Assembly: GCA_944990035.1 (NCBI GenBank)
Contig: CALYLX010000005.1
Location: 1 to 64,000 of the forward strand
Origin: Clitopilus passeckerianus
Taxonomy: Eukaryota; Basidiomycota; Agaricomycetes; Agaricales; Entolomataceae
Direction of reading: 5' to 3'
Length of the DNA stretch: 64,000 nucleotides
Under the pieces are notes generated by a model, which was not told where the DNA came from, made no database searches, and was given only the letters and a program-made list of their open reading frames with translations. Each line of letters opens with the position of its first letter. Within the stretch, counting starts at the first letter, position 1. The position numbers and the translations under genes were made by a program. Positions 56,483-64,000 of the stretch are shown piece by piece.

Positions 56483-57226
56483 ATGTTCGCCAAGTCCACC
56501 GCGTTCACTCTTGCTCTCGCAACCTTTGCAGCAGCAAGTCCCGTTTCTGGCGTTAACAGCCTCGAAGTAAGCTACCGTATCTCTCATCTGGTGCGCAGCG
56601 GCCAATTCACTCATAACCAGGCTCGAGACTACGGCCACGATGGCGGCCACCGAGGATACAACCATTACCGTCCAAGCCATCGATATGGAGGTTATCATGG
56701 CGGCTATGATCGACATGGCTATGGAGGTGGTTATGGTCCTTGATATAGCGGTTATAATGATCGCCACCACTACAAGCGAGACGACAATTCATCCAAAGAT
56801 GATGATCACAAGGATGATGATAATAAGTGGGCCGACCAAGGGAAGGATGGGTACAATAAAGACAGTTATGGAAAAGACGGTTATTCCGACTCCTGGCCCT
56901 TCGACTCGTCCAACCACGACCATAATCAGTTCGGAAAAGGCTACGACGGCAAGGATGCTCACGGTTACGATGACGGCCAGTACCACCCCGACCCCAAGTA
57001 CGACGATGGGATGTATCATGCTTGGTACGACAATAAAGGATATGACAACAAGGGATATGATGACAATGGGTATGATAACAAGTAGTACGAGGAGAAAGGG
57101 TACGACAACAAGGGATATGAGCAGAAGGGATACGATGATAAGGGGCATGAGGAAAAAGGCTATGAGAATAAAAGCTATGACGATAAGGGGAAGGATGATT
57201 CTCACAAAGACGATGGGAAGAACTAG
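56483..57226 (+). pseudogene. Second secreted Gly/Tyr-rich gene, interrupted by two stops
   Basis: Paralogue of the gene at 42635. Exon 1 (56483-56566) encodes a signal peptide (MFAKSTAFTLALATFAAASP). The intron ends at 56620, and exon 2 begins ARDYGHDGGHRGYNHYRPSH, so the splice joint (LE/ARDYGH) is the same as in the intact copy. The frame then meets TGA at 56741-56743 and TAG at 57083-57085, but keeps a Tyr/Asp/Lys/Gly-rich sequence after both, including the KR site HYKRDD and a run of G-Y-D-x-K pentapeptides, to a final TAG at 57224-57226. If translated as is, it yields a 68-residue peptide. The ancestral protein would have been about 229 residues. Probably a recent pseudogene; sequencing error at two sites is less likely. 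Confidence 0.7.
57023..57187 (+). repeat. 15-bp coding minisatellite, 11 units
   Basis: Eleven tandem units of five codons, pattern (G/W)-(Y/H)-(D/E)-x-(K/N). Examples are GGATATGACAACAAG at 57038 and GGGTACGACAACAAG at 57098. The fifth unit begins TAG in place of GGX or TGG. The first unit begins TGG, so a single G-to-A change from TGG would explain that stop. Confidence 0.75.
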
Positions 57227-57851
57227 CTTGTAGTCCAGGGCCTCGTGTAATTCTACCATATCTTAATGCATTTATTTATTCTTTGTTCACAACTTCTTCC
57301 TTAACAGTGTAAACCTGTGCCCGTTATATTACGTACAATAATTTTTTATGCACTAAGGTTTGATACATACACGATCAATACTTTCACTTAGGCGAATCGT
57401 TAAGTCTCCTGAATCAGTTCTAGTCGATCATTCGAGATGTCTTTTCTCCAAAATAATATCTATCTCGCTTCGAACACCTTCCTTTGAAATTGGAGTCGAT
57501 TAAGTTGCAGAGGACTTGGCAAGCCACTGCAGTCAGACAGTGAACGCAAACGTTCTTCGGCAGTCCGTTGGAGGAGTTCCGAAGAGATTGAAGGGGTCAG
57601 AGCTACTTAGCCTGACGGGTAAAGACGATTAGTCGCGATCAAAGTTGAGGACCTGGTACCCAGATACTTTACACATTTCACAACTAGTATCTAAAACTTC
57701 GGAAATACATGACTAGAATACACACAACAACTAATATACCAGACAGATAGATCGACACCAAAGATAACCAAAAAAATGAACTCGGCCCGTAGATGGCGCC
57801 ACCTCAAAAATCCCACATAGATGCCGTTTCAAACACCCTCTTCACTGGCTA
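57227..57851. other. Intergenic, nothing recognised
   Basis: 3' region of the broken Gly/Tyr-rich gene and 3' UTR of the leftward coiled-coil gene. No coding or repeat signal apart from short AT-rich runs. Confidence 0.5.
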
Positions 57852-60800
57852 TCATGACCTCACGCGCGACCTCATAGGCAAAGGCCTTATCATCCTCACA
57901 GGAGCGCCGGCCTCGCCGCCTATGATCTCTCCCTCTTCTACTTCATCCTCATCCTCCTCGTGCACGACGGACAGCGAGAACCTGTCCCCATCGTCTTCCT
58001 CTTCGAGCCTCGACATTGCCTCCCCCTCATCCTCCTCATCCTCTTCAAGCTCCTCAACCCTCGACACACCCTCCCCCTCCTCATCCTCAACAACATTCAC
58101 ACCAAAAAGCGCCATCTGGCCTCCACCTGGCATCCCGTGTAGATGATCCAACTCCATTGACATGAACATCGAGCTCGTGTCACCGGGGTATATAGGGTAG
58201 GGGTTCAGGTTGAATGGGTACTCGAGCGAGCGGGAATCGTCTAGGTGGTCGTCGTGGTCGTGATCGTGGTCGTGGTCTTGGTCGCGATAGTGAGGCCGGG
58301 ATCGAGATTGGGGTTGAGATTGGGAGGGAAGATCAAGCTGGGAGTCGTTGAGGGATAGGTCCCTGGATTGGTCCTGACTTCGACTCGCGTCGGGGTCGTC
58401 GTCTTCGGAGGCTTCGGCTGAGGAGAGTCGTTGGTCTTGATCAGACCCCGACTGCGACTCCACCTCCATCGACTGGGACCTATCCTCGTCCTCGTCCTCG
58501 TCCTCTTCTACTTCCTCATCTTCATCCTCCCTATCCCGAACCGACTCCGGCGTCCTCAGACTCAACTCCATCATCCTTCCTGAAATAACCTCCCCCTCCT
58601 CCTCCTCCCTGTCCCTATCCCTATCAACTATCCCATCACTAGTTCCAGTCCTCGTAGGCGTAACAGGCGTCAAAGGCGTCGACGCCCTAACCGTTGGTTC
58701 ATCCACCAGCAATAAATCTCCAAACTCCCCTCCTTCTAGGTTTCCAAAATCAAAATCCTCTCCGAACCCTTCGTCCTCCGCCTCTGCCTCTGCGTTAGAA
58801 GGGGGTGGACGAGAATGGGAAGGATGTTGGAGAGGAGCACCAGGAGGAGATATTGAAATACCAGTGAAAGATGAAAGTGGATAACTGGTGTTCGGGAACG
58901 AGCTCCCGCCTGGAGTAGCAGACCCCCCGCCACTACCACTGTCAACACCACCGGCATTAGCAGAAGACGCCTCAACGCCCGCAAACGACAACCCCGTACT
59001 CGTTCCTGAAGAACCTACCCCAAACACCCCTGTCGTCTCAGGTGACGAAAACACAGACGGAGAGATGACGAGGAGGGTGGGTTGGGTGAGGAGCGGGGTG
59101 GTGGCGAGTTCCATAGATCTCTCGCCGTTTTCGCTGGGGGTTGCTCGGCCTGCTAGTGGGTCTGGTGAGGATGAAGGTGAGGGAGAGGGTGGGTGGGGAA
59201 GGGGGAGTGAGGAATTGGGTAGTGGGGAGGGTTGAGATTGGTGGGTGGGTGAGATGGAGGGGAGGGTGTTTGGTGTAGGTGTAGCTGGAGCAAGTGCCGG
59301 GAGAGGTGCAGTAGGGAGGCTTGCATTAGCAGGGGTGAGGCTGGAGTGGTGAGGAGGAGAATGGGCTGGGTTTACTTCCTGGCGACCGGTTTGCAGCCAG
59401 CTCTGCTCTCCCTTACCGCCTTCCTCGGGACCTCGATTGAGGTCCAAATGGGATATAGATATATCGGCAGATACACCGACCTCTCTACTTTGATTATTCC
59501 GCTGCATAAATAGTTTCTGTTAGAATACGCCTTCTATAGGTAGATGGATACACATAAGACTCACATCCATAGGCTCTCGCGTTCCGTGTCCAAATGCATA
59601 CGCATGCATCCACTCCGATGGAGTCTGTACACCCATCTCAACGTATGCTTTTATCTTCACCGTCTCTTCTTCCTCAACCGCCTTGTCCTCCGTGTCTCCC
59701 TCCTCCTCTTCTTCTTCAACATCCTCATCATTGGACAAGTCTCGCTTGCGTTTCTTCCTCGGTGTACCAGGCCGTCGCGAGATCCGGGATCGAGGAGATT
59801 TTGGTGATTTGGGGGACTTTGACCTCTCTTTCTTCCCTTTCGCCTTCTTCTCCCGGCTCTTGTCTTCCTCCTTGTCCACTTTTCCATTCCCATTCGAGGA
59901 CTGTAAGATCAACTTGACGGGATCACCAAAAATGGACTCTTGTTCAACCCTCGACCTTCTCTCCTGTTCTCGTTCACGGTACCGTCTTGATAGTTCAGGT
60001 CTGGCTGGAGAGGAGACAACTGGTGGTTGAAACGAAAGAGAGAAGGCTGGGGATATTGGCGAGGGGCCCGGTGAGTGTTTGGAGGATGGTGGGTGACCTG
60101 GGGAGAATGAGAGGAGGTGGAGGTCTGAGGCAGCAGATGCGGGGGAGATGTGAGGTTGAGATTGGGGGTGGTCGACGTCTGGTTCTGAATCAGAGCTTTG
60201 TGCGGGTTGGTCTGCCTGTTGGCCCTTGTCGCTCTGAACAGGGGGTGGACGTCTTCGCTCCTTGACCATTCTCTCCAGTTCCTCCCTCTCCAGCTTGAAT
60301 TTCTCCACCTTTGCCTCGAGGTACCTCACCTCCTCTTGTACCTCGTCGTACTTTGCGTCTCTAGCCAGATCCATAGACGGTTCATGAACGGAATCATCGA
60401 CTGTCTTGAGTGACTTTGTAACTCTGAGACGTTCATCTTCAAACGCGTCGATTTGAGTGGCCAGATGTTCAATCTGCGATTCCAGGCCAGTACGGTCGAG
60501 TGAAGTGGCAGGTGCGGAGAAAACATCGTCTTCCTCGAGGTTCGAACTGCGCCACTTTTGTCTCTCAAGCTTGAATTTGTCGATTTGACCAGCGAGGAGT
60601 TTTATTTCATCGTCCAATGGTCGTGTTTCTTTGGATTTGGCAGTTTCTAGCTAGAAATAAATTGAGATAGTTGCTAGAGATTTAGAGAAAACACGCACCT
60701 TTTTAGCCAAGACTTTGACTTCATGCTCTAATTTCCTATTGGTATGATTCAACTCTTGAGTCGAATATTCTCGTTTTTTGGCAGTCTCGACTTCGTGTTT

Positions 60801-61067
60801 TGCGAGTTGAGCCTGTAGTGCCAATATCCGAGATTTAGCAACTGCATGGCTCTTTTTCTCTGCCTGCAGCTGCGAATGCAACGACTGGATTATCGAGCGA
60901 GCATACGAGACATCTTCGTCTGGCTTCTTCTCCTCGAGTTCAAGAGGATCGAGCAACCAAGTGCATTCCAGTCTTGAAACAGGAAATACTTGAAGATTTC
61001 CATGCGAGTCTTCAATTTTGCTAATAAACTCTTGAACTGCGTCTTTCAGTTCGTCCAGTTCGTCCAT
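57852..61067 (-). CDS. Coiled-coil and acidic low-complexity protein, unknown function
   Basis: Starts at 61067 (MDELDELKDAVQEFISKIED). Exon 1 encodes a coiled coil (LHSQLQAEKKSHAVAKSRIL; HTNRKLEHEVKVLAKK), joined over a GTGCGT intron to LETAKSKETRPLDDEIKLLA and further coiled coil (VRYLEAKVEKFKLEREELER). It then becomes Ser/Pro-rich with a strongly basic, nuclear-localisation-like cluster (RRPGTPRKKRKRDLS) next to a poly-Glu run. A second clear intron joins TREPMD to RNNQSREVGV (59520-59508 region). The last 550 residues are Ser/Pro/Thr-rich and very acidic, with an Asp-His repeat (RDQDHDHDHDHDD) and long Asp/Glu runs, ending RPLPMRSRVRS. No family recognised. Could be a nuclear scaffold, by composition only. 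Confidence 0.7.
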
Positions 61068-61081
61068 CGTCGTTGGCAACC

Positions 61082-63573
61082 ATGGCCAGCTCAGTGGCTG
61101 TGTCCACATCAATGCCTCTCACTTCCCCACTCACCGCTCCGCCGAGAAGGCTTTCAACGAGAAGGTCTTCAGCATGCGCACCAGATCCTTTCAATAAAGC
61201 CTACAGAGATGATATTCAGTCTACGAGTACATTGACAATCGTAAAAGTAGTCCAACAACAACAACCTCAGCCAGATTTCCATCATCGACCATCGTCACCT
61301 CAGCGGGGTAGATCCTTCAGAGGCAGATCCAGAGCTGACCAGCAGCAGCAGCAATCTCAAAAAGATGAAACCTCATCGTCGCAGCGAATGACTTTTGCAT
61401 TCAATGCTTTCCAGCCAACTCAAGCAGGTTCACCGCCTTCTTCTCCCCGCCTTCGTCCGTCTTCGCCTCACCGTCATCACTCCCATCGTGGTCTGCCCCA
61501 GCCAAGACTAGGCCCCGAGCAACTCGTAGACCTAGCCAAGACTTCAATTCAGAGCTCCCAGCTACCCCAGAACCAGAAAGAGGCCAATCTTCAACCAGCT
61601 ACATTCACTCCGCTCCCATACAACATCTACCTCCCCTTCATCGACCGTCCAACCGAAGTATCTACCCTCATATCCTCCCACCCCTCCATCAAGCTCTTCT
61701 CTCTTCTCTCCCAGACTTTCCCCCCGCCTAACAACGACGTGGATCCTCCTACCATCGCCACGATCCCGTCCAACCCGCACGTATGGACCTACGCGCAGCT
61801 TTATGCCCATCTCACGCTTTCCACCCGCCAAGAAGTCCCAGACGACATCTGGGTCCTCAAAGCGCGCAAAGCTATCCTCGCACACAGCGAGCTCATCTGG
61901 GAGCGTGTCAAAGGCGCACTCGGAGTTCCTCCCGAACTCGATTTCGACGCTGACCTTGAAGGGTTGGAAGAATGGGAAAAGGAACAGGCTGCTGCTGCTG
62001 CTGCTGCCGAAAATGAGGATGAAGCCAAACAGACCGAAAGCCCTGTCGAGGAAAAGTCTACTACTACTATCACTACGACGGCAGCATCCCCCAACCCAGA
62101 CCCTCCCCTCCCCTCCTCCCGCTCCGTCCGATCCGTGAGGTCAGTAAAATCCACATCCTCGATCGACACAGACGACATCCCAGATGACGCCGGCCACCCC
62201 GCCCACGGGCACTGGGACGACTGGGACGCCATCATGGATTCGCCTCTCTGGGCTCGCCCCAAGTCCAGATTGGCACAGGACCCCTCGAGTCCGGTGTTCC
62301 CTAGTTATGGGGATTATGGATTGGAGGGGGAGAGGCCACCCAGTCCGAGTAACTTGTTGGTCATTGAGCCGCTGTTGGTTAATCCGAACGCCGGAGGTAT
62401 GAGTCCTGGAGGGACAGGACCGGGAGGACCGCCGGTTGCGAGTGCGCATGCCGGGATGCTGTCGAGTGAGATTACGGGTGTTGGGTTGGGGGATATACAG
62501 GAGGGTGCGGAGGAGGAAGAGGAAGGAGGGGCGGGTGATATGCCTGTGCCTCCTCAGGGCGAAGACTCCAACACTAACAAGGAGGAAGAAGGTCTAATCG
62601 CACCACAGGATATCCAAGGCCTACGTATCTCGACCAGTCCAGCATTCAATCCTATGTCCCCCTCCGCACTTCAAGCTTCTGTGCCACTTCCTCATATACC
62701 TGGAGTCGGAATCCCGATCCCTCATTCGGGCTCTGGAAGCTCGTTGAATGCTCAGGCTGTACCCTCGCCTATATCTCCACTCCCGCCTTACTACCCAGGC
62801 TACGGAGTTAGCCCTAGCCCATCTGCGATTTATTCTTCGAACCCTTTCTTCACCTCTTCATCCGCTACTTCCGCTGCACCAGGGGCTACCACCTCAACCG
62901 GCACCGGCACCTCCCCAATCATCGCCCCCCAACACCCAGCCCAGCCCAAATCCCGTCCGGGCTCGTTCTCCCTCGTGGGCGAGTTCCGCCGTTCCGGATC
63001 CTTCGGGTCCTTGGGGTCACTAAGGGAACTAGGCAATTTCTCGGCTGGGCATTTGACGAATACGAGTGGGATTGAGGATTCGGGATCTGAGAGGAGTTTT
63101 TATAGTTCGTATGCTGGTGGTGGAGGAGGGGAAGGGAGGGGTCCGAGGTTCCCTAGTAGTTTTGCACAGGCTAGGAGGAGGATGGGCGGTGCTGGGGCTG
63201 GTGCTGGGGAAAAGAATAAAGTTGGGGGTGGAGGGGGTGATTTGAAAGATGCGTAAGTCCACCTTCTCCCACCCAACCATCTGGACCCAGGAAACTAATC
63301 GATTCACTCCTCGTCAACAGGGAAAACGCACCACTGAGCTTCGGCATTGGGATCGGGAGGAAACCACGGACGTTGTCGCAATCTTCTACGACATCTATTC
63401 CGGCTTCGACTTCGGTGCCGCTGGGCGGGAGTGTGGCTGGGTATAAGAGGTTGAGTTGGGGTGTGCCTGCGCACACGGGGGCGAGTGGGTTGAGTGTACT
63501 TGCGCAGAGTGCGGAGGGTGGCAATGGGGGAAGTGGGACGGCGACTCCTGTGACTGGGTCTGGGTCTGGGTGA
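61082..63573 (+). CDS. Ser/Pro-rich low-complexity protein, unknown function
   Basis: First ATG at 61082 (MASSVAVSTSMPLTSPLTAP). Exon 1 runs to 63252 and joins over a GTAAGT...CAACAG intron (GC/G GAA AAC) to ENAPLSFGIGIGRKPRTLSQ, ending at TGA 63571-63573 (TATPVTGSGSG). Composition is Ser, Pro, Gly and Gln rich. A more ordered block (PYNIYLPFIDRPTEVSTLIS ... TYAQLYAHLTLSTRQEVPDD, about residues 175-260) may be a small folded domain that binds or recognises something conserved. A poly-Ala/Glu run follows, then GHWDDWDAIMDSPLWARPKS, a Trp-containing motif worth comparing with other fungi. No family recognised. It starts only 14 bp from the divergent gene to its left. Confidence 0.7.
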
Positions 63574-64000
63574 GCGGCGAAGGTTATTTTTTGCTCTCGG
63601 GGCTTTGCTTTCAAGATCGATGTGGCACTGGGTGTTTTCGACGCTTTCGACTTGGCAAGACTTTTCTCAAGGTTCAAAATCACGATACAAGATGCACAAT
63701 ACACGAGCAAATCAACGAACGATCCAACGAACGATACCAACAATTATTTTCCTTTTTCTTTCTTATAGGTTGTAGAATTAAAGACTCTGGGCTCTGGCAG
63801 ATTGTGTTGTAATACGAATTGTTGTAAAGATACGAAACGAAAATGGTGTATACATTGTATCAAATGTCAATGGACGTCATGAAGACGAATTGAAAGAAAT
63901 TGTTTCGAGATTAAATAAATGGGTTAAGTTTTAGTGTAGATATAATACCGTACTACTAATTAATTCTTCCCGTCGTTCCCATCATCCTTATGCGAATCGT
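63574..64000. other. 3' UTR and right-edge intergenic DNA
   Basis: AT-rich sequence with an AAATAAATG string at about 63914 that could serve polyadenylation. No gene start or other feature up to the window edge. Confidence 0.45.

Noticed and set aside
56640..57259. Long hydrophobic (minus) and Met/Thr-rich (plus) frames over the broken Gly/Tyr-rich gene
   Set aside because: Products of the 15-bp repeat read in other frames; they do not share the intron, signal peptide or composition of the paralogue.
57793..58146. 117-codon plus-strand Ser-rich frame
   Set aside because: Antisense image of the acidic Glu/Asp codons at the end of the gene on the minus strand.

Overview
The window is nuclear DNA from a basidiomycete fungus, most likely a mushroom-forming Agaricomycete. 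Genes are dense, lie on both strands and are cut by many introns of about 50 nt (GT-AG, CTNAC-like branch sites, a few GC-AG candidates). The gene families are fungal: chitin deacetylase, a Rom2-type Rho GEF, a secreted serine carboxypeptidase, and low-complexity serine/proline-rich proteins. The genus cannot be told from the sequence. No rRNA, tRNA, CRISPR array or intact transposon was found. CDS spans run from start codon to stop codon and include introns.

Block 1 (1-40.5 kb) is mainly conserved housekeeping genes: methylenetetrahydrofolate reductase (partial, left edge), a DUF202 membrane protein, an orphan Ser-rich basic protein, DNA polymerase delta subunit 3 (Cdc27/POLD3), a vacuolar-type amino acid transporter, an R3H-SUZ RNA-binding protein, RNA polymerase II subunit Rpb4, tRNA pseudouridine synthase Pus1, xylulokinase, a WD40 protein with SUMO-interaction-like motifs, the G-patch splicing factor TFIP11/Ntr1, a secreted S10 carboxypeptidase, proteasome ATPase Rpt4, the SM protein Sec1, a GPI-type chitin deacetylase and a Rho1 GEF with DEP-DH-PH-CNH domains. 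The last three fit together functionally: exocytosis, cell-wall remodelling and cell-wall integrity signalling.

Block 2 (about 40.5-57.8 kb) looks like an accessory region with many duplications and decayed genes. It holds an unresolved coding remnant with in-frame stops, two paralogous secreted Gly/Tyr-rich proteins (the second broken by two stops), and two tandem 2-oxoglutarate-oxygenase-like genes. Both oxygenase copies seem to have lost the iron-binding HxD motif, and the second also carries a stop and frame breaks. Nearby are duplicated intergenic DNA, a pair of short direct repeats around an orphan gene, an approximately 130-bp palindromic element, and an apparently intact FAD-dependent sarcosine-oxidase-family gene.

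Block 3 (57.8-64 kb) holds two large, divergently transcribed low-complexity genes whose predicted start codons are only 14 bp apart.

Products were assigned by recognising family motifs by eye. Exon boundaries were placed by splice signals, reading-frame closure and family similarity, so individual junctions can be wrong even where the gene call is solid.
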